Shown here piece after piece: positions 46,691-57,176 of a stretch of 64,000 nt of DNA. Source of the stretch: Protea cynaroides (Eukaryota > Streptophyta > Magnoliopsida > Proteales > Proteaceae); the NCBI GenBank assembly GCA_028583415.1, contig CM053276.1, positions 129,614,951 to 129,678,950 on the forward strand. The letters are read 5' to 3'. The notes below the pieces were generated by a model. The model worked only from the letters and a program-made list of their open reading frames with translations, did not search any database and was not told the origin of the DNA. Position 1 is the first letter of the stretch. Every line of letters starts with the position of its first letter. A program made the position numbers and the translations under genes.

Positions 46691-47289
46691 TCTTTATCCT
46701 TACAATATTGTTAACTAAACGTATCAGGCTTAGGCCAGGACTGACCGATTATTAATCGATCGTTCATAGTGTAAGGGTGCAGTCCGTCGATCGTCCGACC
46801 GCACCTTCCAATATGGACCAATTAAATGATAATAAAGTTAAATCCCTAAAGGCTTAAAGTCTAAATGGCTAAATTTCTCACATTTCTCCTATTTACTCTC
46901 CTCTTCATTTTCAGATATGTTCTTCTAATAAGAATTTAAAATAGGCTATTACGTTGTGAATGTAGCCAAATCATGGGCCAAGGGTTGGGATTTTTTTTTA
47001 CATTGTGACCTGGTTAGCAGGATTGAGACGATTAGCATAAGATCAAATAGCATAATTGATTATGGATCGGTTGGTTTGCATCATTGAAGCTTGTTAATAA
47101 ACTGATTAACATAAGACTTATTAAGGTCTGAGACCACATATATAAGCGTGCCAATGTCTTGCAAATGAGGACCGATTAGTTAAACATATCGATCACGATG
47201 TAAGGTATTAAATTGGTAGTGACCAGTTAGGCCCAACCAATAGACATTGACTCACTGAGTGCTCTCTATTTATATACCACGTTGGACCC
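46691..47289. other. gene-free stretch, possibly retroelement leader
   Basis: Contains cgatcg and gaccgatta words repeated irregularly (46745-46800, 47030-47200). No coding similarity. Confidence 0.35.
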
Positions 47290-47530
47290 TAAGGGTGTCA
47301 ACGGGCCGGTCAAGTCCAGATTGAAACGGTGTGTAGGGTTTACAAGCCCAGACCGAAACTTGTCCATTAAGGGTTCAGACTAGGGTGGGTTGCACTGGAC
47401 ACAATAATTAACGGGTCGGTCCGGTGTCTTGTTGTTATCAGGCTGGACTTGATGGATTGATTTTAGGATGGCTCTGTCCAGTCTGGGTTTATGGGCTTAT
47501 CGGGCTGCTTTCGCAAATAGCTATTTTCGC
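47290..47530. mobile_element. truncated hAT-like MITE end
   Basis: taagggtgtcaacgggccgg at 47290 equals the terminal motif of the MITE at 50597. The inner words (aagcccagaccgaaac; gggctta) also match its interior. The opposite end was not found. Confidence 0.5.
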
Positions 47531-47711
47531 ATGACAATAAAAAAAAATTGCACTTTTTGTTCACATTTAACATAATTGTAAGCGGTTGAGTTTTGATTGA
47601 TCTTAGGGGCATCTGGGCATGGATAATGCAATGAATATTTGCATTTATCTAGTTAGAATCATTATATCATTAGTCAGTTGGTTATTATTTGAGTAGCAAA
47701 AAAAATTTGTT

Positions 47712-47837
47712 TACCATCCGAAAAACTTGAACATGTTCAGCTTCCTATTTGATGATGTTGGTATTCAACAGGATTATAGACACATTGAAGGTTATGGTGT
47801 CAACACTTACAGTCTTATCAACAAGGCTGGGAAAGCA
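47712..47837 (+). pseudogene. catalase exon fragment
   Basis: An open stretch reads YHPKNLNMFSFLFDDVGIQQ and then DYRHIEGYGVNTYSLINKAG KA. It matches the plant catalase segment HHPESLHMFSFLFDD.GIPQDYRHMEGSGVNTY, which lies in the conserved heme-catalase core. The usual following residues (HYVKFHWKPTCG) are absent; similarity ends sharply at KA, where MITE-like DNA begins. At 42 codons it cannot encode an enzyme, which decomposes hydrogen peroxide in peroxisomes. It is a dispersed exon piece, perhaps moved by a transposon. Confidence 0.8.
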
Positions 47838-49280
47838 CAATCCGAATCGTCTCCTATCCATACGGGCATAGGAGAGATGGTAGAGACCTTTGGATGGCCG
47901 CCAAGTGGAAAGGCAACCATCCAATGGTGGTATTACAAAATCATTATAATGTTTATGTCCAGGGTTGTACGTAACACAGGAAAATTGCCTGATTTCAAAT
48001 TTCTAAATCAAAACATGCGAGGGAAAAAAGGGAAAAAAACCGTCTTCGTTCATATTGAATGCGAGAAATAGGAGAGTTGCTTGAAGAAGAAAATTTAGCA
48101 GAGAGAAAGCTTGAAGGACGGAGACGAAGAACGAAGAGTTGGTGGTGTTGCTTTGTTATCGATCTTTTTAACTTCGCTCTGTTCATCATTTGTCTCTGCT
48201 TCTATACCTGTGTTTGCTTTTGTGAAGAAAACCATTTCTTCCCATAACATTGCCGTCTTCTCCAAGTCTTACAGCCCGTAATCTCTCTCTTTCTCTCTGA
48301 GCTTCTTCTAATATTTTCCGTTGATTTGAATTTTTTTGTTATTATTGTTTTTATTTTGTAGGTGGTTGTGCCGTTAGTCAGTAAGTAATCTGGTTTTGAA
48401 TCTTAGGATTCCAATTGGAATTAGATTTTCGGTGTTGAACCCTAAAAGAGATGGAAAAGCTTGGCTGATCTGTATTTCTAGGTTTTTTGTGATATTAATG
48501 TTTATTTACTCTTATCTTGGTGGTAGTTTGGTTTCTGAGTGAAGGGATTGTAATCCTTGGACCTTCCTGAGCATTGTAGTTTGGTTTCATTGCTCAGAAA
48601 TTATGGTTGAAACAAATTTATGGTTACAAATTTACAAGTCACTTTCTTTAAGGGAAACGTGAAACAAACTGTTGAGAATTTAGTGGTCACTGGCTATCAT
48701 TCATCTGTTAACCTGTGAATAGAATTGTTGGAAAAATCAAGGGAAATTTTTTCATTAGGTATCATTCATCTGTTTAATCTGTATTATAACATCTAGACAT
48801 GGAAGATCTACTTAGATAGATTAACCTTAAAAACAATTTGCATTAGGTATCCCCAAAATCCAGCTATTTGCTTGTTCTCCTCTTGCTCCCAATGACTCTG
48901 CAACTCTATGGTGCAACATCCACCGGCAGATATAATGGCACCAAAAAAAAAAAAAAAAAAGAACATTTTTTCCCTTAGCAGATCATACTTAACAAGATAG
49001 CTAAGAATCAATATGTTATGGAAAACAAGTATTCTTATGAATTACAAGATTCCAATGGCCTTGGTTTCTATACGTCCAAGGAAAGCTCTTGAAATTGCAA
49101 TTAGAGCAATTGGAAGACCAGGTTCATCACTATAGTCTCAGGGTTTTTTTTTTTTTTTTTTAAGATAGTATGGATCCTTTTGTTTTCACGCAAAGAGAGA
49201 CTGTAGGGACCCTGCTTCATATTTATAATGATTTAGAATTCAAATCTAATGTTGCCTATAATAATAAAATCAGAAAAATA
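47838..49280. other. no supported gene; transposon-like and AT-rich DNA
   Basis: 47838-47945 is GC-richer and has transposon-end texture (cctatccatacgggcatagg; ccaagtggaaaggcaacc). 48060-48247 holds an open frame (MREIGELLEEENLAERKLEG, then a hydrophobic run of about 20 residues) that I cannot place; its neighbours include a CT-rich leader and possible splice sites near 48300-48380, so a 5' exon of an unknown gene is conceivable. Poly-A at 48943-48960 and poly-T at 49146-49161. Confidence 0.35.
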
Positions 49281-49284
49281 TTTT

Positions 49285-49735
49285 ACTGATGTTCCTAAAT
49301 TCATAATATTGATAGGTTTCTATGATGGTATTGATGTTATTTCTTCTTTTGGTATTGATGTCCTTTCAGGCTCCATTATGAGGATCCAAATCGTTTCCTG
49401 CGGCAGGAGGTTCCTGCCGTCGATCCAAGGACCTGGATTCAGTCTGGCAGCCTGCCAATACATTGGGGGGTGGGTCGACTAAAATCCGACCCTTGACAGG
49501 CGGCAGGACCATAGGAGAGGATTTGATTACCCATTATGACGTTTCTAAATTCACAATATTGACAGGCCAACAATGTTCTTCTACGATGGATGGAATGATG
49601 TTCATTCTTCTTTCGGTATTGATGTCCTTTTCATATGATGTTTCTAAATTCGTAATATTGACAGTTCTTTCTTCTTTTGGTATTGATGTCCTTTTGGACT
49701 CTAATATGATATTTCTAAATTCATAATATTGCAGG
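49285..49735 (+). repeat. interspersed direct repeat, four copies
   Basis: The phrase ctaaattcataatattga (or a one-base variant) occurs at about 49292, 49543, 49644 and 49709, and ttttggtattgatgtcctt or a variant at about 49349, 49608 and 49673. A fold-back GC-rich insert (49375-49510) splits the first interval. Confidence 0.8.
49375..49512. mobile_element. small GC-rich fold-back insert
   Basis: Contains a perfect 8-bp stem cggcagga/tcctgccg at 49401-49419 and further cggcagg/cctgcc words at 49448 and 49498, in a much GC-richer context than its flanks. A related cggcag...cctgccg hairpin lies at about 56372-56390. No clear target duplication. Confidence 0.45.
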
Positions 49736-49898
49736 CCAACTATATTCTACGCTGGTATAAAAAATACTCACATGTTATGTCATGATCAGTCTCATCATGT
49801 AGTGCTTTGGTGTACTAGGAGAGTGATTTGAAATGTGTTTCAGAAGGCATAGGAGAAAAAGTAATTCAACAATCTGAGTCATATATATATATATATAT

Positions 49899-51753
49899 GA
49901 GAAAATTTCAGCTATCACCCAAAAAGAATTGATTAAATCATCTACTATCTAAGTTAGATAAACTTTTATCAAAAAGATTCAAAAACAACTAACAGAGCCC
50001 TTAGTTGCTGATGTCAATCGTTACAAAATACTTGAATGACAATAATACCCTTTCTATAAGGGAAAAAGTCTAATTTACCCTTCTTATTTTTTTCACCCTT
50101 CCTCCTCTTTTCGTTTAGTATTTTGTTTAGAACAAAAAAATCCCCAATTTTTACTGTTCCGATGGCTGAATTCTCATGAAAACTTTGATTCTTTCACCGG
50201 TAACGTTGGCTTCAAGCAGAGCATGTGACCTGAAGAATTGCCTTTTGCAAGCAAATGACCTCAATCAAAAATAAAACAAGGAAGAAAACTTTTGCAAAAA
50301 ATAGAAGAATCGAGAATTGGAACTCCAGAAAAACAGTGAAGAATTCTCGAAGATTCAACAGATTTTATTTGATTAAAAAACCAAAAAACCTATATTAAAA
50401 TGAAAAAAATTTGAGATTTGCAAGACTTTAATGGTGGAGAGAGCAAAAGATTACATAAATTCCACCAAATGAGGAATTGAAAATGGTTTAAGTTAGGTTT
50501 CTGATTCGCTCTTTACTTCTTCTTCTTCAATTCAAGGCATCTGAATTGCTTTCTTCTTTGAATTTTTTGTTATCTACAGAGGAAGTAGGTTCATACTAAG
50601 GGTGTCAAAAATGGGCCCGGCCCGGTAGCACGGACCGAGCCAGCCCGATATAACCCGAACCCAACCCGGACCGAACCTTAATGGACAGGTTTCGGTTTCG
50701 GCTTGTAAAGCCCGACATCGTTTCAGCCCAAATCGAAATCAGACCGGAACAGCCCGTTAATGGTTTTAAATTTTGATGAATTATATTACATTGTTATAGT
50801 TAACTTATTGATCGGAAAGATTATATGAATCTATAGTTGAAAAGAGTATGTTAATTGTTACAATTTACTGAATTACATGCATATAGAATGAATGATGCTA
50901 ATTTTATAGATAGAAATAATAAAATAGGTTATATATCTTACATATAAAATAGGTCCGATAAGCTTGATAAGCCAAGTCCGGACCGAACCAGTCCGAAATC
51001 ACCTCAATAAGCCCAACCCGATAACAAACCAACACCGGACCAGCCCGATAGTTATTGTGTCCAGCGCAGCCCAATCCAGCCCGAACTCTTAATGGACATG
51101 TTTTAGGCTGGGCTTATAAAACCCGACACCGATTCAGCCCGGACCGAAACCGGCCCGAACCGGCCCGTTGACACCCTTAATTCATACGGTTGAGCTACCC
51201 TCGCTGCTATTTAGTTATCTGCAGAGGGAGTATGTTTCTTTTTCCATTTTTTTCTTCTTACTGAGACAATCTGTATTTATTCTTGGGATTCAACAGTCAG
51301 TTGAATCAAGAGTATCATCTCATTCCTCCGTCTCTATTTATTTAACAAATCTCATTCCTCTCATCCTATTCGTCATTGTTAAGCATCAGTTACATCTTCG
51401 ACTCGTTTCTACAGTTCAGATCGATTTTCGCATCAACGGTTGTTCGTCTCTTCAGTATTCGTTAGTTCGATATTCTTCGTTCGGTGATTAGGTTGTCATT
51501 TTTTTCTTGGGTCGTCATTTTCTCAGCAATTTCTGCATCAATGTTTTCTTTGGTTGCCTTCTCAATGGTTCATTTGACGCTTTATATTACACCAGTATAA
51601 TCATTTGTTTTTAGTTTTTTTTTTTTTAATGACAAGGGTATGAACGCTCACATACAATTTCAATTTTTTTCGGTCAGTAAATGGACTAACGTTTGTCTAA
51701 CTTTGGTGGTAGGGTGATTTGGTCAATTCTTTTTGGGTGGTAGCTAAAATTTT

Positions 51754-51756
<3 letters not shown>
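49899..51756. mobile_element. second MULE, 1858 bp, inserted in a TA microsatellite
   Basis: Left end gagaaaatttcagctatcac and right end (reverse complement gggaaaattttagctaccac) stay alignable for about 65 bp, including a perfect 16-bp cacccaaaaagaattg segment. Flanks are (TA)n on both sides, so the 9-bp repeat tatatatat is compatible but uninformative. The ends resemble those of the MULE at 29257 (GGGAAAATTT start). No transposase; the non-TIR interior is not recognised as a captured gene. A hAT-type MITE sits inside. Confidence 0.7.
50597..51179. mobile_element. hAT-type MITE, 583 bp, with 8-bp target duplication
   Basis: The terminal inverted repeat taagggtgtcaa (50597-50608) pairs with ttgacaccctta (51168-51179). 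It is flanked by gttcatac (50589-50596) and attcatac (51180-51187), an 8-bp duplication with one mismatch, the hAT length. Subterminal gcccgg words and cgaacc/ggttcg palindromes are frequent; the core is AT-rich. No transposase. Confidence 0.8.

Positions 51757-51807
<51 letters not shown>
51757..51807. repeat. (TA)n microsatellite, about 25 units
   Basis: Uninterrupted TA repeat at the right edge of the MULE; a shorter one at 49880-49898 lies at its left edge. Confidence 0.95.
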
Positions 51808-51811
<4 letters not shown>

Positions 51812-51939
51812 TGTGCAACATTTGGACCTTGGTTCTTCTTCATAATGTTAAATGTCAATATCTTCACGTTACACTGTAAAAGAACCAAGGTCCCCACTAT
51901 AACACTGTTGTTTTCTTATATATCTCTCTCTCTTTAAAA

Positions 51940-52110
51940 TGGTGGAATTCCATCTGACATGATAAAAACAACTACTTATTTACAATAGTGAAATCCCATT
52001 TGGAATTAAATACATTAAAACAACTAATAATCATTTTATCTACAACAGCGGGATCCCATTTGGAATTAAAGACATAAAAAATAATTATTTATCTACCGTT
52101 CTAAACCATA
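51940..52110 (+). repeat. short direct repeats, about 75 bp
   Basis: The words tcccatttggaattaaa and (c)attaaaacaact/cataaaaaataa recur at about 51985 and 52050, with weaker copies before and after. Confidence 0.65.
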
Positions 52111-52917
52111 AAGAGGAATCCTTCTACCTACTCTGCACAAACTAATTCAGATTTGAGAATCAGTTTAAGAGTCGATTCTGTGAAGCCCATAACCAGTTCA
52201 ATCATTTTTCTACAAGAAATGTTTAAGAGCCAATGTCGTTAAGGAGGATCGGATCTGTAGCACTACACACTACCTCAGTCGTTCTCGTTCGTGAAGGAGG
52301 AAGTCACCGTGAAACCTAAATTTCCTGAACTAAAGTTCAAATCCATACAGAAATTATAAAATACATTACAAAAAACACGAAAATGATTTGAGCCCTAACT
52401 CTAAACCATTCCGAGGGAACCAAATAGACAAAAGTTAGTCGATTATTGGAACAGCCACTCACTTAAGATCGAAGAGTCTTCAGACGGAACCGAAGAAGTT
52501 GAGGACTTGAGGTAGATGCTTGTCGTTTGCCCCGTGGAGTGGTTGCAGAGAAGTGGAGAGGAAAGAGAGTCGTTGGAGTGGTTGCAAAGAAGTAGAAAGG
52601 GAAGAGAGCCGTGTAGTGTTGAGAAGAAGATGAACAGAATCGTGGTTTACAGTTTTACTTTAGTTTAGGGCAAAATCGTAGGGAATTGGGGATTTAGAGT
52701 TATAAGAAAAAAAAAAAAAGTCTAAAACTCTAAAAGGATGGTTAAAAGGATAAAAGTGTAATTGCATTTTTTTGTTTGAGCCGTTTTTATGAAAAAAACG
52801 GATACGTGTTTAAAACGCGTTTAAAATGGTAGGGGTTCCCGTATGCCCTTTTTTGTTGTATTTCCCAGGTCAATACTGGAAAACCCGTTTTAAACGGCCG
52901 AGTATAACAGTGGATCA
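52111..52917. other. no gene; transposon-like fragments
   Basis: The word gttaaggaggatcgg at 52237 also occurs near the left end of the element at 38060. A palindromic gtgtttaaaacgcgtttaaaa lies at about 52806, and cccgttttaaacgg at 52881. Nothing coding was recognised. Confidence 0.35.
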
Positions 52918-55460
52918 AACAAACTCTCAATCTGCCTAATCCTATCAGGGCTTAGGACCGAGCCAAGTTAACTTAATTGATCTAACAAAAAATACTTAAT
53001 TGAAAAAAAAAAAAAACTTATGGGATAATCCATATAAAAATAAATAAAATCAATGCATACAGTAGATAGATCATTGTTAACTACTATGAGGAAAAATTAA
53101 ATGATTAGATTGGGAGTTAGGGATTAAGGTTATGTAGGTAATGATGTATACGAATTCTACATACAATTATGTATAAAGGGTCGAGCCTGGGTTTGGGCTA
53201 GGCTCTAGCCTAGATCCAGTCTAACCTTGTTAGGGTCTGCAAAAACATGAATCCAAACCCAGTCTTGCCGAGGCACAGTGCGGGCTTGGGCTGATAGGGC
53301 CTAATTGACACCCCTGCACCATATGATTTATCGAAAAGATTTACGGGATCAAAGCTTAAGTACACTTAAGTACACTTAACCTACATTTTTTACATAAATT
53401 CGAACTCGTCCGGAATTTCGGTCCAAAAACATGATTCGACCGAGATTTTAATGAAACTGGTTTGAACAAATACAAACCATGTTCGAAATTAGGGATTTCA
53501 CATCTCATTTTCACGATCTCCTTCTCGACCGAGTTGCATAAGCTGAAACAGGTTAGCTTCCTTCAATATCTCCTTCTACCTTCACTCTTCTTCTTTGCTT
53601 CTTGGTTTCTTCAAATTTGTAATAAAAAAATTGTTCTACCATCTTACATGGTCTTAACTCTTAACTGTTCTTCCAGGGAATATCCATGGGAAACTATCTT
53701 TAGACCGGCGATGTTTGCTAGTGGCTATAGGTCATCGGCCCCTGATGCTGTTGTGATTGGTAGTGGCAGTAAGGGATATGGCAAGGGGTTGGGGGCAGGG
53801 GGTCCGGGAATGTTAATCCTAACTCGATGCTGCTTTGGGATCGCGAGGTTTACCCAACCTAGGGATGCTGTTGATGCTGTCGGAAGGATGCAATCTAGTG
53901 TTCTCCAGAATGCTTTGTCTGGGTTTCCTTTACCATACTCGAAATTAGGGATTTCACATCTCATTTTCACGATCTCCTTCTCGGCCGAGTTGCAGAAGCT
54001 GAAACAGGTTAGCTTCCTTCAATATCTCCATCTACCTTCATTCTTCTTCTTTGCTTCTTGGTTTCTTCAAATTTGTAATCACAAAACTGTTCTACCATCT
54101 TACATGGTCTTAACGAATCTCTTTACTTGACTAAGGTCAAGAACTCAGCAAAAGGAAAGGTTTTGATGCGTTTTTTGTATGGGGTCAAGATTCAGACCAT
54201 ATTGAATTAATGATCACATCGCAGCTCTTCGAACAGCCAAAAATTTAAGTTTACACATGGGATTCTTGGTGTGAGGTGTTCCAGTCATGGTAATGTGGTC
54301 GGCTTATTCACAATCAATCTTCTTCTGCTAAAGAGTAAATTTAAATTTTGTTGCTTGTCTTATTTCTCTCCCTTTTCTTCCTTCTTCCGGACATATTACA
54401 ATGTTTTAATAAGTATGGGTGTTATCCACCTTTTTCTTCCTTCTTCCAGTTATTTACTATTCTTTTCAATGTTTACGTCTGTTACCATATTAGAGTGTTG
54501 ATATAGAATTACCATTTATAATGTTGTTTTTATGCAAATGATTCAGTAAATATGTTATAGAGGTAAAAATTGCATTAGATAATAAAATTGAACTCAAAAA
54601 ACATGTTTTACGGCCACCGAAACCACATCCAAAACTATAAATAAATAAATATATATATATATATATATATTACCATGTTTCTCCTAAATTCGATCGAAAC
54701 CATTGAAATTTCGATTTCTGGCCTAACTAAAACTAGACACGAAACCAAAACTACGATCCTTGGACTTAGACTGTCTTAGTATAATAAACAAGTGATGTCA
54801 AAATTCATGTGGTTTTCAAGGCTTTGGAATTTGTAGAACAGAAAAAAAATATTATAAATCCTCCTTCCCTAGGGAATAAATATATTCCATACGGTAGCTT
54901 CATTTTTTTTTCAAATCCGTGGACAGTGTGGATCCACATCACCCTATATTCATCGATGAAGCTTCTATATGTTTTGACTTGACCATGGATAGAGGTTTGA
55001 TAAAAATATAAAAGAATATCTTCTTATATAATAAAAGAATAATATTCCAAATGTCCACCATATGATGTGTCATAAAACAAAACAATACGCCAGAACAAAT
55101 GCTGTGGTAAAGATATGTCGCATCAGCTCTTCAAAGGATGGAACGTTTTCTTGCATGTTCTTGCCAAAGGTAAAAAAATAAAAATAAAAATTAAATAAAA
55201 AAAAAGCTTTTCTTTATTGATCGGCAATGTAAAAAGGATTTGTTAAGATGGCAATTGTTCACTAATCATTATTTATATTTCTTGTCATAAAAAAAAAATG
55301 ATTATTCAAAACTACCGTAAAAGTCACTGTGATCAAAAGACTTAAATTTTATCCATTCACAATGATTTGGTCGATCGATAGCCATTATGGAGCCTTTCCC
55401 TTATCTTTTTGTTGTTCGCTAATATGCTATGGAAAAGACCTTCATCAATGCTATGGATCA
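52918..55460 (+). repeat. low-copy duplicated block, copy C
   Basis: Collinear with 39385-40470 (copy A) at both ends: caaactctcaatctgcc at 52922, and gactgtcttagtataataaa at 54767. It contains about 1.4 kb that A lacks (53345-54766). The left edge cuts into what is a MITE in copy A. Confidence 0.75.
53345..54766 (+). mobile_element. insertion in copy C with flanking repeats and an unknown gene fragment
   Basis: Present in copy C but replacing 39800-39955 of copy A. Two direct repeats of about 180 bp (53487-53660 and 53938-54113, each starting cgaaattagggatttcac) flank 270 bp of GC-richer sequence. The two repeats and the middle form one 222-codon open frame from 53462 that contains GYRSSAPDAVVIGSGSKGYG and NALSGFPLPY. 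Both repeats have an exon-like edge (gaaacag then gttagc). Edges of the insertion hold gaaatttcg/cgaaac words common in plant DNA transposons. The gene source is not recognised and the frame may be chance. Confidence 0.45.
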
Positions 55461-55485
55461 ATGGATTTATATCGTTTTCTCTCAA

Positions 55486-55680
55486 TAGTTTTGGGAGGAC
55501 AATAGCAATCTATCTTGGATGGTTATCACGTGGTTCTCGGTGAATTTGAAACCCACGTTCGAGCCGACACCCTCTGTCAGCTTGGCTTGTCAACTAGGTG
55601 TCGACTCGATGTAGGTTTCGAATTCACCGAGAGCCACGTGGCAATCTATCCCAGATGATTGCCACTGTCCTCCCAAACTA
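55486..55680. mobile_element. fold-back MITE, about 195 bp
   Basis: tagttttgggaggacaatag...cacgtggttctcggtgaatt is followed by its inverted copy aattcaccgagagccacgtg...gtcctcccaaacta. The arms are about 75 bp with roughly 85 percent identity and a short GC-rich spacer. No clear target duplication. Confidence 0.7.
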
Positions 55681-55687
55681 CTGGGAG

Positions 55688-55915
55688 GAGAGGATACTAC
55701 TGAATCACCACCCACCACCCACTTCCCACTTCCACCATCGCCACCACCACCACCTCAATCGGCACCACCACCGCCTTTGCTGGCACCACCACTGCCTCCG
55801 CTGGCACCACCACCACCTCTACCGGCACCACTACAACCACCCCCATCACCACCACCACCCACCACCCACCACCATCCACCACCATTGCTAGTATCCACCA
55901 CCACCACCCACCACT
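55688..55915. repeat. (CAC/CCA)n-rich low-complexity block
   Basis: Imperfect CCA repeats over more than 200 bp. They give Pro/His-rich or Val-rich open frames on both strands, which are by-products and not genes. Internal 15-18 bp units such as ggcaccaccac recur. Confidence 0.85.
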
Positions 55916-56520
55916 ACCACGACTATTTTTCTAGACTTCGATTGGGGGATAGTATGTTATCAAACATGTTTTTAATCCAAAAATACTCTGGAATCCATTT
56001 TAGAATTGCATTATCAAACAAGTTTTTACTTTAAAATAATCTTAGAGTAGCTTGGAGTAGAATCCGAATTTGAATCAGGATCCAAAATTCAGAATCTAAA
56101 AACAGAAGTTTTATCAGTCTCCTTTTTTAGATACCAAGTTGGAGTCTCCTATGATTTCGTCAAATGTAATAAATAAAAGAAAGAATTAAAACTAATAAAT
56201 AATATCTGAATAATTTTGAGGTACAAAACATGGAGAGGAGTGCAAAAGGACATTGAAAGTCCTATAAAAATCCTCTCCCGCCCAACTGTCATCGATCAAG
56301 AGCGAGATTTCAATCGATCTATTTTCCAATATATTGGTAGGTGGACCGGTTGATCGCCAACCCTTGGATCAGCGGCAGAATCTCCTGCCGCGGAAGAGGA
56401 TTCGATCCCTTGAAAGTCGCAACGGGCAAATCAGGTTTCTAAATTGAGATGGGAGTGCAAGCTGGCAGATTCGGGGTTTTATTATAAGTTGAAGTGACAG
56501 ATTGGAGGTTTTAAAAGAAA
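55916..56520. other. AT-rich spacer with a small hairpin insert
   Basis: No gene is recognised. At 56340-56410 the GC-richer stretch with cggcagaatctcctgccg resembles the fold-back insert at 49375. Confidence 0.4.
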
Positions 56521-56529
56521 GACACACAC

Positions 56530-56616
56530 AGAACGGGGGGTCGGATTCGTCCGATCGCTACGCGGCGACCATCCATTGGGATGGTCGCCGCCCTCCTCCC
56601 TGTACACAGGGAGGAG
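56530..56616. other. three consecutive perfect hairpins upstream of VPS13
   Basis: tcgga-ttcg-tccga (56531-56544), ggcgaccatcc-attg-ggatggtcgcc (56564-56589) and ctcctccctgt-ac-acagggaggag (56593-56616) follow each other within 87 bp. The block is GC-rich and ends about 55 bp before the duplicated promoter unit. It most likely belongs to a small fold-back element. Confidence 0.65.
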
Positions 56617-56671
56617 ACGATTTGAATCCCACAGACCACACAGTCTAGCGAGTTCTGTCCGACTGAAAATC

Positions 56672-57176
56672 GAAGTGAAGACGTGGCGTTCCTACCGTTA
56701 AAAACACCTAGCACACGTCACCTTCAGTGGTTTTTTTTTCTTTCTTTTTTTTCTTTTATACTCTTTATCGTTTCTCATTCTTCTTCTTCGATCTATTTTA
56801 CTTTTTTTATCCAATCACCCCGCGGGAGGTCGACTTCTGGTTAATTCATTAACCAAACAAAGATGTTAGAGGATCAGATCGCGTACTTGTTGCAGAGGTA
56901 TCTTGGGAACTACGTCAAAGGTCTTAACAAAGAAACTCTCAAGATCAGTGTCTGGCAAGGTTCGGTCATCTCCAATTATCTTGTTAGTATCGTTTTTTCT
57001 TTTATCCTTTCTGTTTTTTTTCCTCTTCAATCGATCGTTAACTTTCAACGAATTTTAATTAACTATCGAGTTTTTGGAAGTGAGTGTGTGGAATATTTGT
57101 TGATCAAATTTCTAATTGTGATATTTTGTATAGTGTAGAATCGATTTGTTCAAGAATTCTCTGACTGAGAGTTATT
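56672..57176 (+). promoter_or_regulatory. VPS13 promoter/exon 1 unit 1 of a direct tandem duplication
   Basis: Starts gaagtgaagacgtggcg and ends just before the same words at 57177. It holds acacgtcacc (56714, an ACGT-core element of the kind bound by bZIP factors), a CT-rich leader, the exon 1a start and the first part of intron 1 to tagtgtagaatcgatt. No sharp TATA box; tttatactctttatc at about 56754 is the nearest candidate. The ATG context is aaacaaagATG. Confidence 0.75.
56863..56959 (+). CDS. VPS13: VPS13 alternative first coding exon 1a
   Basis: 97 nt, ending CAAG before GTTCGG, phase 1. Encodes MLEDQIAYLLQRYLGNYVKG and then LNKETLKISVWQ. Spliced to 61562 it gives G at the junction and continues GDVELKN. 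It differs from exon 1b at two residues (I/V at position 6 and T/A at 25). If transcription starts at unit 1, exon 1b could be skipped as part of intron 1. Confidence 0.8.

Noticed and set aside
51697..51937. Open frames of Ile-Tyr repeats on both strands
   Set aside because: They are translations of the (TA)n microsatellite.
55598..56034. His/Pro-rich and Val-rich open frames
   Set aside because: Both strands are open only because of the CCA-rich low-complexity block; no start context or splice signals support a gene.
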